A stretch of 64,000 bases of DNA from Alcanivoracaceae bacterium (GTDB taxonomy: Bacteria; Pseudomonadota; Gammaproteobacteria; Pseudomonadales; Alcanivoracaceae), in assembly GCA_029212745.1 (NCBI GenBank), contig JARGOL010000002.1, forward strand, positions 21,125 to 85,124, in the 5' to 3' direction. Made by a program: the position numbers and the translations under genes. Every line of letters begins with the position of its first letter. Position 1 is the first letter of the stretch. Of the stretch, positions 1-8,644 are shown piece after piece. The notes under the pieces are model-generated. The model was not told the origin of the DNA and did no database searches. It worked only from the letters and a program-made list of their open reading frames with translations.

Positions 1-2303
1 TTGGCAAACAGCCAGTCATGCAGGGTGTCCGACATCAGCGGTACAAACGAAACGATCAGCAATGCCGTGAGCATCACGCCCATGGGCAACAGGTACTTTT
101 CATAGCGTCGCCAGAACGGTCCTTCGTGAAGGACGGCACTTTGCACTTCGGCATCGCCCACCACCTGACGGGTCAACAGGTGGTTCAGGGCCACCGGCGG
201 CGACAGATAGCCAAGCTCGAAGGCCACCAGTGTGATCATCCAGAAGTGCAGTGGTGCGATGCCGTTGTCGAATGCGACCTGGGCGATGGTGGCGTTGACC
301 AGGATCACGGCGCCATACGGGTCCATGATCATGCCGATGATCACCATCACCACGACCAGCAGTCCCATGGCCACCCAGACCGAAGAGAACGTCTCCGGCA
401 GGGCTTCCATCATGCCCGAGCGCTCGATGATGCCACCGGTGCTGACTGACAGGGCCATCAGCAGCAGCAGGGCGCCGATGTGGCCGGTGGTCTCGTTGGT
501 GGCCAGTCGCAGGGAGCCTTCCAGGGTCTTGGACACTTCGCCGGTGGCGGTGCTGGCGGACGTGTCATCCGGCGCTTCCACACCGTAACGGACGTTTGCC
601 CAGAGCAGGGCGATGATCATGACGTTGCGCCAGAACATGTCGGCGACTTCTTTCTCCGGGGTGCCATGCACGCCAGGGATGGCCGGCAGGTCCCAGCTGG
701 TGACACCGACGTTGTACAGCGACACCAGGGCGAGGATGCCAAGTACCGCTGCACCAATCTGCAGGGTGTGATGGTGGAGTTTCTCGTACATCAGCACGGC
801 CACCAGCATTACTGGCAGGATGATCGGTGCCGAGAACTCGTCCAGGTTTCGATCCAGCACATCACTGAAGAACACTACGACGGCGGTCATCAGGACCACG
901 TAAGGCAGCAACGGGCCAAACGCACGGGCACTCTTGGGTACTGCCTCGCTGAATGGAGCGATACGGGCCGGTTCCTGGCGATAGAACTGGCTGAAGACGA
1001 AGAACAGGAAGACCGACAGCAGGAAGATCTTGATGCCGGCGTCGAACAGTTCAACGGTGGTAACGCTCTTGTTCAGCGCGGCAATGATCACCACCAGCAG
1101 ACAGGGGCGCAGCACCACACCCATGGAGCCGGACATGGCCGTAGCGGCGAGGGCCAGCTGCTTGCGGGCGCCTGCACGCAGGAGTTCATTGTAAATGGTG
1201 GCACCCGCAGCAATGACGAAAATACCGGATGCGCCGGTGTACGCCGTGGGGAAGGCCGCGAAGAACAGGACCACGAAGCAGAGCAGTTCCGGCGACATGT
1301 TCCATGGCCGGAAGATACCGAACGCCAGCTGGGCCAGACGCGTCTGCTTGAGCATCATGCCGATCCAGATGTACAGCGCCAGGTTCAGGAACAGGGTGGA
1401 CAGTTCCATCATCATACCCAGGTAGACACTGATGCCGTGGTAATAGCCCTGGGACATGAACTGCGCGCCGGCGGTCAGGCACATGAAGCTGTAAAGGGGG
1501 ATGGTGAGCAGTGATTTGCCCCAGCTACCACCTTCTTCAAGATCCGAGGGCGGCTTGATCAGCTGGGCGATATTGGTCAGGCAGAGCAGGGTAAATCCGG
1601 TAATCCAGAAGGCATGCAGGTAGAAGTCCTGCACCTGGACCCCTTCGGCCTGACTGGCCATCTCCTGGCTGCGGTACACGGTTGCGGACAACAGCAGCAT
1701 GCTGTTGGCGGCCAGCTGCGCCACGGTGCCGACCATATAATCCCTGCGGGTGCTGGCGGGCCGGAGGGCAATGTGGTGACGGGTCAGCGTTGCCGTTATT
1801 GCACAGATCAACACCAGCACACACAGCAGCAGGCGCTTGTACTCACCCAGCAGGGTGACAACACCGGCAACCCCTGTTTCTACGGTACGGAACGCCACCA
1901 CCCCCGGGGTGATGCGCGACTGCACTTCCTCGAACTTGGACCAGTTTTCCCGGCAGATGTCGCGGGAAGACAGCACCGACTGACGGATCGCGCCTTCGTC
2001 CACGTCCGTACCCAGCAGGCCAGCCAAGGGGTCATCTGCCATCGCCGCTTCCTGGCGCTGCATTTCTGCCTGGATAGCCTGTTCGATGTTCGGATCCGGG
2101 TTACAGGTCGGTTCCTGGATCGCCCCGGCACCACGCAGGAGGAAATAGTCATCCCAGGTCCGCTCACCTACCTTGAGCAGCTGCGAGTGAATGATTTCAC
2201 CGGAAGACAGGAAAATGGTGATCAGCAGGATAATCAGTGTGGGCAGAGAGGAAAGCCACTCCCCCACCGAACGATTGGCGATACTCAAGGTCGGTTGCTG
2301 CAT
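1..2303 (-). CDS. TRAP transporter permease, fused DctQ/DctM type (C-terminus cut by window edge)
   Basis: About 767 codons are visible, reading leftwards from the ATG at 2303 and still open at base 1. The N-terminal part has a membrane segment (residues about 18-35) and a hydrophilic loop, then several hydrophobic helices, suggesting a DctQ-like small subunit fused to a DctM-like large one. Near the visible end the motif DPYGAVILVN and the later LGYLSPPVALN are typical of the substrate-translocating DctM domain (family knowledge). The gene would be an inner-membrane, ion-gradient-driven importer working with periplasmic binding proteins. Four candidate receptors and a TatT-like lipoprotein lie just upstream. 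It is separated from the nearest receptor gene by a terminator at 2498-2526 and has its own promoter candidate, so it is probably transcribed separately. Substrate unknown. Confidence 0.82.
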   Translation of the reverse strand, partial: MQQPTLSIANRSVGEWLSSLPTLIILLITIFLSSGEIIHSQLLKVGERTWDDYFLLRGAGAIQEPTCNPDPNIEQAIQAEMQRQEAAMADDPLAGLLGTDVDEGAIRQSVLSSRDICRENWSKFEEVQSRITPGVVAFRTVETGVAGVVTLLGEYKRLLLCVLVLICAITATLTRHHIALRPASTRRDYMVGTVAQLAANSMLLLSATVYRSQEMASQAEGVQVQDFYLHAFWITGFTLLCLTNIAQLIKPPSDLEEGGSWGKSLLTIPLYSFMCLTAGAQFMSQGYYHGISVYLGMMMELSTLFLNLALYIWIGMMLKQTRLAQLAFGIFRPWNMSPELLCFVVLFFAAFPTAYTGASGIFVIAAGATIYNELLRAGARKQLALAATAMSGSMGVVLRPCLLVVIIAALNKSVTTVELFDAGIKIFLLSVFLFFVFSQFYRQEPARIAPFSEAVPKSARAFGPLLPYVVLMTAVVVFFSDVLDRNLDEFSAPIILPVMLVAVLMYEKLHHHTLQIGAAVLGILALVSLYNVGVTSWDLPAIPGVHGTPEKEVADMFWRNVMIIALLWANVRYGVEAPDDTSASTATGEVSKTLEGSLRLATNETTGHIGALLLLMALSVSTGGIIERSGMMEALPETFSSVWVAMGLLVVVMVIIGMIMDPYGAVILVNATIAQVAFDNGIAPLHFWMITLVAFELGYLSPPVALNHLLTRQVVGDAEVQSAVLHEGPFWRRYEKYLLPMGVMLTALLIVSFVPLMSDTLHDWLFA

Positions 2304-2405
2304 GGATTGTCCCGTTTCTTGTTATCGGACCCCAGGCGGGTCACGCACATCCAGGGCGGTGAGACGGTCTCTGGCGGACCCGTGTTCTCACCCATGATGC
2401 ACCGG

Positions 2406-2434
2406 ATTCTAAGTCAGAGGGGGCGCTATGCCTA
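2406..2434 (-). promoter_or_regulatory. Sigma70-like promoter for the TRAP permease
   Basis: On the minus strand a -35-like TAGGCA (2434-2429) and a -10 TAGAAT (2411-2406) are separated by 17 bases. They lie about 100 bases upstream of the permease start and just downstream of the terminator of the preceding gene. Confidence 0.45.
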
Positions 2435-2497
2435 CTCCAACAACCGTCCTGCAGGGCCGAAAGTGACAGAAAAACAACAAATTGGAGTCATTCAAAC

Positions 2498-2526
2498 AAA
2501 AACGGGGCCGTCATGGCCCCGTTTTA
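2498..2526 (-). terminator. Rho-independent terminator after the first AdeT-like gene
   Basis: Minus-strand stem CGGGGCC / GGCCCCG with a five-base loop, flanked by A-rich and T-rich tracts (minus strand ends in TTTTTG). It begins about 15 bases after the stop codon at 2541. The T-runs on both sides could allow bidirectional function. Confidence 0.8.
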
Positions 2527-2540
2527 CTGCTGATTGCCGG

Positions 2541-3548
2541 TTATTCCAGCGGGTTGACGCACTCCGCGCGGGAGCCATCCAGGCTGCAGCGGATCTTGCG
2601 CAGCAGGGTCATCATTGCCGGGTCGTAGACGCCCTGGTCACGCAGCTCGATGCGTGACTCGCGCATCATTTCGTCATAGCGCACCTTGTCAGCCTCGGGA
2701 ATGCGGATCCACCACTTGGAGTCCACTTCGCTGTTGGCGTTTTCGATGATACGCATGGCGCGATCAAACTGGCCGGTCATGTATTTACGTGACTTGTCGC
2801 CAAAGCCAGCCGGGAAGCGATCCTTGCGGGCGATGATCTGCAGGGACAGCTGGCCGAGCACGTAGTCGACAATGCCGCCGTTGGGCTGCATGCCCTTGTA
2901 CAGTTCCAGCGCCGAGTAAGCGGCCACCGGGGCAAAACAGATATCCACGCTGCCGTTGTTAAAGCGGCCGGCGAAATTGGTGATATCAGACATCACCGGG
3001 GACATGCCCACGCGGGATGCCATCTTGGCCTGGGCTTCATCGTATTCCATCACGGAGATGGACTTGCCGGACAGCTCGCCGACCGTATCAATGGTGCGGT
3101 CCTTGACGAACAGGTAGGCCGCACCCATTGGGGCGATACCCATCACTTCGTACTGGCCGCTGACCAGCTTGTCGTTGACCTTCCCTGACGCCATGACCTG
3201 CAGAACCAGCTGCACGTGCTTGTAGGAGGGCAGGGCGCCAACGGAGTCGAGGCTGCCGGTGTACTGGTTGAACTGGCGACCACGGATGCCGGTAATGGCG
3301 GCGGCGTCACACTGGCCGGCCTTGAGGTCCTCGGCGGCAATCTTCTCGTCGGTGTAGACCTTGAGGTTGATGTCCACGCCCCACTGCAGGGCCGCCGTCT
3401 TGTAGTCCTTCATCATGTTGTAGATGTCGCCCGAGGCGCCAATGATGTCGAACACACACAGGGTGGCCTTGGTGTTGGCCTGCGCCGGCAGGGCGAACAG
3501 GGCCATGGCCAGTGCGCAGATCATGGAAGTGAGTTTTGAGTAGCGCAT
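2541..3548 (-). CDS. AdeT-like periplasmic solute-binding protein (short form)
   Basis: 335 residues with a signal peptide ending AQA at about residue 25. It shares with the three longer paralogs at 6185, 7456 and 8645 the pattern C-x-(F/W)D near the mature N-terminus, E-x-LK-x-G-x-CDAA, a GALPS turn before a conserved histidine region, ELYKGM-x-P-x-GGI, and the C-terminal RKIRC...AEC end. The paired cysteines suggest disulfides, as expected of an exported protein. The family (Pfam AdeT1_2, from memory) was first linked to an Acinetobacter efflux phenotype. Its size, export signal and position next to a DctM permease suggest a TRAP-type receptor instead (inference). It lacks the roughly 90-residue N-terminal extension of the other copies. 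The start at 3548 is preceded by a GGAG ribosome site. Confidence 0.75.
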   Translation of the reverse strand: MRYSKLTSMICALAMALFALPAQANTKATLCVFDIIGASGDIYNMMKDYKTAALQWGVDINLKVYTDEKIAAEDLKAGQCDAAAITGIRGRQFNQYTGSLDSVGALPSYKHVQLVLQVMASGKVNDKLVSGQYEVMGIAPMGAAYLFVKDRTIDTVGELSGKSISVMEYDEAQAKMASRVGMSPVMSDITNFAGRFNNGSVDICFAPVAAYSALELYKGMQPNGGIVDYVLGQLSLQIIARKDRFPAGFGDKSRKYMTGQFDRAMRIIENANSEVDSKWWIRIPEADKVRYDEMMRESRIELRDQGVYDPAMMTLLRKIRCSLDGSRAECVNPLE

Positions 3549-3578
3549 CGCTTTACTTCTCCGGTGTACAGAAAGCTG

Positions 3579-3600
3579 CGGGGCGGTGCGTGCCGCCCCG
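3579..3600 (-). other. Intercistronic hairpin between TatT-like and AdeT-like genes
   Basis: Perfect 8-bp stem CGGGGCGG / CCGCCCCG with a six-base loop in the 61-bp gap between two co-directional genes. There is no adjacent T-run, so it is more likely a partial terminator or an mRNA-stabilising or processing structure that sets the ratio of receptor to lipoprotein than a full stop. Confidence 0.4.
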
Positions 3601-3609
3601 GATGGTTAG

Positions 3610-4632
3610 TTAGAGCAGGTCGTCGATATTGACTGAGGGCTGGTTCTTGGACGCGTCGTCCCAGAAGGTGCCCAGGCCGCCAAGCGGGGTACGCTTGCCG
3701 GTGGCTTCGGTCCACATGCGGTCGGAAATGCTGGCAATGATGGATTCGGCCATTTTGTCGAGAATGCGGTAATCCGGGTTCAGGTCATCACCGTTGGCGG
3801 CGAAATCACGGATCACCTTGCGCAGGCGCTGGTCATCGCCCTTGCTGTAGGCGGCCAGTGCATACATGGCGCTGCCCAGGCGAACACCGTCCTGGAAGCC
3901 CAGTTTGGCGGCCTGTTCCAGCTCTTTCCATGGCTCGGCGTTCTTGGGTGCCAGCATGGGCAGCAGGTTCCAGATGGACGCTCGAACGCCACGGGGCACA
4001 CCCCACCATTTGGCGTTATCCAGGCAGGCCGCGCCGCGCTCGACCTTGGCGGCGATGTCACGCGGGACACCCACCGTGCCGTCGGCGATACCGTCGTTCA
4101 TCAGTGCCTGCACGCCACCGACCAGACCGATCATCCAGACCAGCTCATCAAAATCTTTCTTCAGTTTCGGGCACTCGCCGTTGTTGGCCTCACCGTAGAC
4201 ACTGACCAGCCGGCTGTAGGCCGTGTACTGGCGTTTGGCAGACATGGCGGCATAACGCTTCTGCTGGATGCGTGCGTCCTGGGCCTCAGCCACATTGCCC
4301 TGGTTGATGGCGCGCAGGTAACGCAGCTCCGCCTCCATGGCCAGTGCATCGGTACAGCTGGATGCGGTCACGTACATAAGCACCGCCAGCTTGTCCGGGT
4401 GGGCGCCGACACGTTCAAAGGAGAGCAGCAGCGGGGTCTGGGCCTCACCGGCAGCACAGGCAATCCGGGTATCGTCATCGCTCATCATGTACGGCACCAT
4501 CTCGCTACGGCCGAAACTGACGAGGACATCCCCGGTGGTCTTGTAGATCATCCCGCAACCCTGGAGCACCAGAGTGGCCAGGCCCAGAAGGGCGAAGCGG
4601 GCGCTTCTGGCGAAAGAAATGGACGGCAACAT
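3610..4632 (-). CDS. TatT-like lipoprotein (TRAP-associated)
   Basis: 340 residues. The start at 4632 is chosen because a GCAGGAG site precedes it and it places a classical lipobox LQGC at residues about 23-26; an upstream in-frame ATG at 4689 would bury the signal. The mature protein is helical, with an early SDDD followed by an alternating helix pattern, then WMIGLVGG and a repeated helix-turn-helix region ending in AMYALAAYSKGDD. This order resembles TatT, the trimeric TPR-like lipoprotein that pairs with a TRAP receptor in Treponema (family knowledge, assigned by eye). It is the first gene of the 2541-4632 pair and may dock the neighbouring receptor or hold ligand in the periplasm. A plain TPR lipoprotein of unknown role remains possible. 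Confidence 0.55.
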   Translation of the reverse strand: MLPSISFARSARFALLGLATLVLQGCGMIYKTTGDVLVSFGRSEMVPYMMSDDDTRIACAAGEAQTPLLLSFERVGAHPDKLAVLMYVTASSCTDALAMEAELRYLRAINQGNVAEAQDARIQQKRYAAMSAKRQYTAYSRLVSVYGEANNGECPKLKKDFDELVWMIGLVGGVQALMNDGIADGTVGVPRDIAAKVERGAACLDNAKWWGVPRGVRASIWNLLPMLAPKNAEPWKELEQAAKLGFQDGVRLGSAMYALAAYSKGDDQRLRKVIRDFAANGDDLNPDYRILDKMAESIIASISDRMWTEATGKRTPLGGLGTFWDDASKNQPSVNIDDLL

Positions 4633-4800
4633 GAAACAACTCCTGCGTTTTTGTTCTTTGAGAGGGGGAAACAGTACCGAATGGCCCAAACCGGCACAAG
4701 CCGCTGTTTACAATAAACTACCCTCTTTAACGGGGCAGTATTATTTGTCTGCGAATTTCAGGACAATAGCCACACTGTTACGTGATTCCGGGGTTTAGGT

Positions 4801-6162
4801 ATGGGAAAAAAGACTGAGGTGACGGACATACGCGAATGGCTGAGCAGTAGCCGATCCGGTCTCGGTCTGGCCCTGACGTCGGCCCGCGGCGGCCTGCGCG
4901 TCCTGCAAACCCTCTCGGTTCTGGCCCGTACCGGTGTGGACTGGCTGTCGGGGGACCGTCCGCCGGTACCACGCCTGTTGCGGGAGACATTCGAGGAGCT
5001 GGGCACCACCTATATCAAGCTGGGCCAGTTCATCGCCAGTTCGCCCTCCATTTTCCCGGACGGCTACGTGGAAGAGTTCCAGAAGTGCCTGGATCGTACC
5101 CCGCCACTGGCATTTCACTATATACGCCGCACCGTGGAGGAGGAGCTGGGCCAGCCCATGGAAGCGCTGTACAGCTGGGTGGATCCGCAGCCGCTGGCTT
5201 CCGCCTCCATCGCCCAGGTCCACGCTGCCCGCCTGCACAACGGTGACGAAGTGGTTATCAAGGTGCAGAAGCCGGGTGTCGAGCATGTACTGCTGACGGA
5301 TTTCAATTTCATCTACCTGGCGGCCCGGGTTACCGAGTGGCTGGCGCCGGGACTGTCGCGTTCAGCCGTTTCCGGTGTCATTGAGGAGTTGCAGGCGTCG
5401 ATGCTGGAGGAATGCGACTTTCTCAAGGAAGCGGATAATCTCCGTGTCTTCAACGAGTTCCTGCAGACCACCGGCAATACGCGCGCGGTGGCGCCGAAGC
5501 CGTACCTCGAGTTTACCTCGCGCCGTGTACTCACCATGGAGCGTTTCCACGGCGTTCCGTTGACCGACATCGAGGTGCTGCGCGAATACACGGATGACCC
5601 GGCGGATACCCTGATTACGGCGCTGAATACCTGGTTCTCCAGCCTGATGCTGTGTGACTTCTTCCATGCGGATGTGCATGCCGGCAACCTGATGCTGCTG
5701 CGCGATGGGCGTATCGGGTTCATCGATTTCGGTATTGTCGGCCGTATCCGGCGTACCACCTGGGATGCCATGGCAGGCTTCTTCGATGCCATCGGCCGTG
5801 GCGATGTGCACCAGATGGCACAATCCATGGCACAGATCGGGATGACCCGGGAAGAAGTGGATGTGGATGCCCTGGCACGTGATATTGAGCAATTCCAGGA
5901 CCGCCTGATGCGCGTGGATCCGTCGTCACTGGTCCAGGGCGACCGCAATGACAAGGAAGTGAACCGTCTGCTGATGGATATCATCAACATTGGCGAGGGG
6001 CATGGCATCCGTTTCCCGCGGGAGTTCGCCCTTTTGCTTAAGCAGTTCCTGTATTTCGACCGTTATGTGCAGGCCCTGGCGCCGGAGCTGGACATGTTTG
6101 GCGACGCCCGCGTGGACATGTTCGGGGCGCTGGAAGAGTTGCCGCCCGGGCCGCTGCACTGA
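4801..6162 (+). CDS. ABC1/AarF/UbiB-family atypical kinase
   Basis: 453 residues. Hallmarks of the ABC1 family are visible: the KxGQ motif as KLGQF near residue 78, the alanine-rich loop PLASASIAQVHAA, the invariant lysine in VVIKVQKPG, the catalytic loop HADVHAGNL and the metal-binding DFG in FIDFGIVG. The C-terminal transmembrane helices of true UbiB are not evident, and the gene is far from other ubiquinone genes except ubiG at 11.4 kb, so I call the family and not UbiB. Members are ATPases or kinases that support isoprenoid-lipid (coenzyme Q) metabolism or lipid handling. It is the only plus-strand gene among minus-strand TRAP genes, divergent from the TatT-like gene across an AT-richer 168-bp gap, and its end converges on the next receptor gene. 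Confidence 0.88.
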   Translation: MGKKTEVTDIREWLSSSRSGLGLALTSARGGLRVLQTLSVLARTGVDWLSGDRPPVPRLLRETFEELGTTYIKLGQFIASSPSIFPDGYVEEFQKCLDRTPPLAFHYIRRTVEEELGQPMEALYSWVDPQPLASASIAQVHAARLHNGDEVVIKVQKPGVEHVLLTDFNFIYLAARVTEWLAPGLSRSAVSGVIEELQASMLEECDFLKEADNLRVFNEFLQTTGNTRAVAPKPYLEFTSRRVLTMERFHGVPLTDIEVLREYTDDPADTLITALNTWFSSLMLCDFFHADVHAGNLMLLRDGRIGFIDFGIVGRIRRTTWDAMAGFFDAIGRGDVHQMAQSMAQIGMTREEVDVDALARDIEQFQDRLMRVDPSSLVQGDRNDKEVNRLLMDIINIGEGHGIRFPREFALLLKQFLYFDRYVQALAPELDMFGDARVDMFGALEELPPGPLH

Positions 6163-6184
6163 GCACAACCCGGCGCGTACCTGG

Positions 6185-7375
6185 TCATTCCACGGGGTTG
6201 GCGCACTCCGCCCGGTTGGCGTCCAGTTTGCAACGGATCTTGCGCTGCAGGGACAGCATGTCAGCATCGTAGTAGCCGCGCTGGCGCAGTTCCAGGCGCG
6301 CCTCCTGCATCATCACTTCGTACTGCTGCTTGTCCTTTTCCGGTAGCGGGATCCACCATTTGGCAGGCACCTTTGCCTCTTCTTCTGCCAGACGCTGGCG
6401 AATCAGGTCGTAGTTCTGGAAAAAGGCCTCGCGCACCAGCTGTGCCAGCTCGTTGGGGAACTTGTCCTTGCGCCCGATCAGCTGCATGGTGATCTGCGCC
6501 AGCGGGTACTCGACGATGCCGCCGTCCGGGCTCATGCCCTTGTAGAGCTCCAGCACTTCATAGGCCACAAGGGGGGCGGCCAGCACATCCACCACGCCGT
6601 TGTTAAACTTGTTCGGGGCGCTGACGATGTCAGAGGCGATCGGTGTGGCGCCGACACTGGCAACCATCTCGGCCTGAGTCTTGTCGTAGTCCAGTACCGC
6701 CACCTTGCGCCCGGCTGCAGCTGCCAGGGAGTTGATGCTTCGATCGTTGACGAATACATAGGCGGCACCGGCCGGTGCGATGCCAAGAATGACATACTCG
6801 CCACTGACCATCCGCGGCGCGCTTTTCGGATGTGCCAGTACTCGCAGCAGCACCTTCATGTGTTCCTGGCTGGGCACTGCACCCACCGCGTCAATGGTCC
6901 CCGCATACTTGTGGAACAGGCGCGCGCGCAATCCTGACATCAACGCGGCGTCACACATGCCGGCCTTGAGGTCCTCAGCCAGCACCGACTCGTTGGTGAA
7001 CGGGATCAGTTCGACATCGACGCCGTACTTGAGGATCTGGGTGCGCTGGTCCATGGCGGCGGTGAAAATCGGGCCCGAGCGGCCGGCAATGTCCCAGATG
7101 CAGACGCGGCGCTTGACCGGCTCACCCTTGCCAAAACCGGTCAGCTCCTTGAGGGCGGCGGCACGTTCTTCGATGCTGCGTGTCTGGTCGAACGCGATGG
7201 CGCGCATCTGTGCGGCGTTTTCCGGGGTCAGCGTGAACCCGGGCGCCGCCCTGTTCAGCTCTTCCTTCTGCTGGGCCGTCATCATCGTGGCGTCATCGTT
7301 TGCCGCGCTGGCCGCCAGCGGCAGCAGGATCATCAGGCACATCGCAAGGAAAGTGCGCAGGTTGAGGCGTTTCAT
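6185..7375 (-). CDS. AdeT-like periplasmic solute-binding protein (long form)
   Basis: 396 residues from the ATG at 7375, which gives a clean signal peptide ending ASA at about residue 25 and has an AAGGGA site upstream; a longer reading to 7477 would add a non-signal leader. After the signal comes an extension of about 90 residues (containing the ERAAALKELTGFG stretch), then the shared core CIWDIAGRSGPIF, EDLKAGMCDAALMSGLRAR, GAVPS and the C-terminal RKIRCKLDANRAEC. Conserved cysteine pairs suggest disulfides. It is last in the row 8645-7456-6185, about 80 bases after the preceding gene, and converges with the ABC1 kinase with only 22 bases between stops. Confidence 0.75.
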   Translation of the reverse strand: MKRLNLRTFLAMCLMILLPLAASAANDDATMMTAQQKEELNRAAPGFTLTPENAAQMRAIAFDQTRSIEERAAALKELTGFGKGEPVKRRVCIWDIAGRSGPIFTAAMDQRTQILKYGVDVELIPFTNESVLAEDLKAGMCDAALMSGLRARLFHKYAGTIDAVGAVPSQEHMKVLLRVLAHPKSAPRMVSGEYVILGIAPAGAAYVFVNDRSINSLAAAAGRKVAVLDYDKTQAEMVASVGATPIASDIVSAPNKFNNGVVDVLAAPLVAYEVLELYKGMSPDGGIVEYPLAQITMQLIGRKDKFPNELAQLVREAFFQNYDLIRQRLAEEEAKVPAKWWIPLPEKDKQQYEVMMQEARLELRQRGYYDADMLSLQRKIRCKLDANRAECANPVE

Positions 7376-7455
7376 TTTCAATCCCTTGAACGTCGCTCCG
7401 GAGGTGCTTGCTTCAGGTTCTCTGACCCCGCTCCAGGAGCTGCTGTTGCAGTTTG

Positions 7456-8640
7456 TTATTCCACATTCATGCTGCATTCTGCCCGTGACGGGTCAAACTT
7501 GCAGCGCACTTTGCGTTGCAGCGTCAGCATCTCGCCATCGTAGTATGACTCCTCGCGCAAGGCCACACGGGCGCTCTGCATCATGGTTTCGTACTCCGTG
7601 TGGTCCGCAGGCGGCACATCAATCCACCATTTATCGGGTACCTGGCGGGTTTCCTCGCGAATGAAGCTCATCACCAGGTCGTAATTTTCCATGGCCGATT
7701 CCCGTACCAGCTGGGCAATTTCGTTGGGGAATTTGTCGCGCCGGCCGATCAGCTGCATGGTCAGTTGCGCCAGCGGGACACGCACGATACCACCGTCCGG
7801 TGACATGCCCTTGTACAGTTCCAGGGTGCGGTAAGCCACCAGCGGGGCCGGCAGGATGTCGATGGTGCCGTTATTGAACCGGCTCGGGGCGGTGACAAAG
7901 TCCGACGGAACCGGGATGGCGCCGATGCTGGAAATCATGTGCGACTGGATGCGGTCGCTTTCCAGCACGGCGACCCGTTTCCCGGCTGCTTTTGCCAATG
8001 TGGTGATAGAGCGGTCGTTGACGAATACGTATGCCGTCCCCGCCGGGAAAATGCCCAGCACAACGAAGTTTTCATCCACCATCTTGCCGGCATTGCTGGG
8101 GTGGCTGATCGCTTCCAGAATGACCTTGAGATGATCCTGGGAGGGCAGTGCGCCAACGGCATCAATGGTGCCGCTGTACTTGTTGAACTGGCGTGCGCGC
8201 AGGCCGCTCATCAGCGCGGCGTCACAAAGACCGGCCTTGAGTTCTTCGGCGATCACGGTTTCGCTGGTATACGGCACCATCTGCAGGTCGATACCAAACT
8301 TCAGGACACGCTCGCGCTGTGCCATGGCAGCATTGAAGATCGGCCCCTCGCGCCCGAGCATGTCCCAGATACAGATGCGGCGGGAAAGACGCGGTTTGCC
8401 GTCTGTGGGCTCGACGCCTGACATGCGGGCGATGGCGGCAATGCGCTCCTCCACTGTCAGGGGCAAATCGAAAACGGCGGCTTTCATGGCCTCGAACAAC
8501 GCCTCGGTCATCGGGATGCCTGGCGCCAGTTGCTCCCAGCGTTGCTGTTCCTCCGGCGTGAGTTTGACCGGTTCTGATGCGGACAGTGTGTTCGTGGCCA
8601 GCAAGGCGAGTGCCAGTAGCAGGGAAGTAATCCGTGTCAT
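7456..8640 (-). CDS. AdeT-like periplasmic solute-binding protein (long form)
   Basis: 394 residues from the ATG at 8640, preceded by a strong GGAGGAG that lies inside the last codons of the upstream paralog. The two stop/start codons are only 4 bases apart, so translational coupling is likely. Signal peptide ends near residue 23 (TLSA-S). It has the same extension and core as its neighbours: ERIAAIARMSGVEP, CIWDMLGREGPIF, EELKAGLCDAALMSG, GALPS and KVRCKFDPSRAEC. It probably binds a ligand in the periplasm for the nearby TRAP permease (inference). Three adjacent genes of this kind suggest local duplication followed by divergence in specificity. Confidence 0.75.
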   Translation of the reverse strand: MTRITSLLLALALLATNTLSASEPVKLTPEEQQRWEQLAPGIPMTEALFEAMKAAVFDLPLTVEERIAAIARMSGVEPTDGKPRLSRRICIWDMLGREGPIFNAAMAQRERVLKFGIDLQMVPYTSETVIAEELKAGLCDAALMSGLRARQFNKYSGTIDAVGALPSQDHLKVILEAISHPSNAGKMVDENFVVLGIFPAGTAYVFVNDRSITTLAKAAGKRVAVLESDRIQSHMISSIGAIPVPSDFVTAPSRFNNGTIDILPAPLVAYRTLELYKGMSPDGGIVRVPLAQLTMQLIGRRDKFPNEIAQLVRESAMENYDLVMSFIREETRQVPDKWWIDVPPADHTEYETMMQSARVALREESYYDGEMLTLQRKVRCKFDPSRAECSMNVE

Positions 8641-8644
8641 GGTG

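Noticed and set aside
480..1514. Long plus-strand open frame of 344 codons
   Set aside because: It is opposite the well-supported TRAP permease; its His/Gln-rich composition is that of a GC-rich antisense frame.
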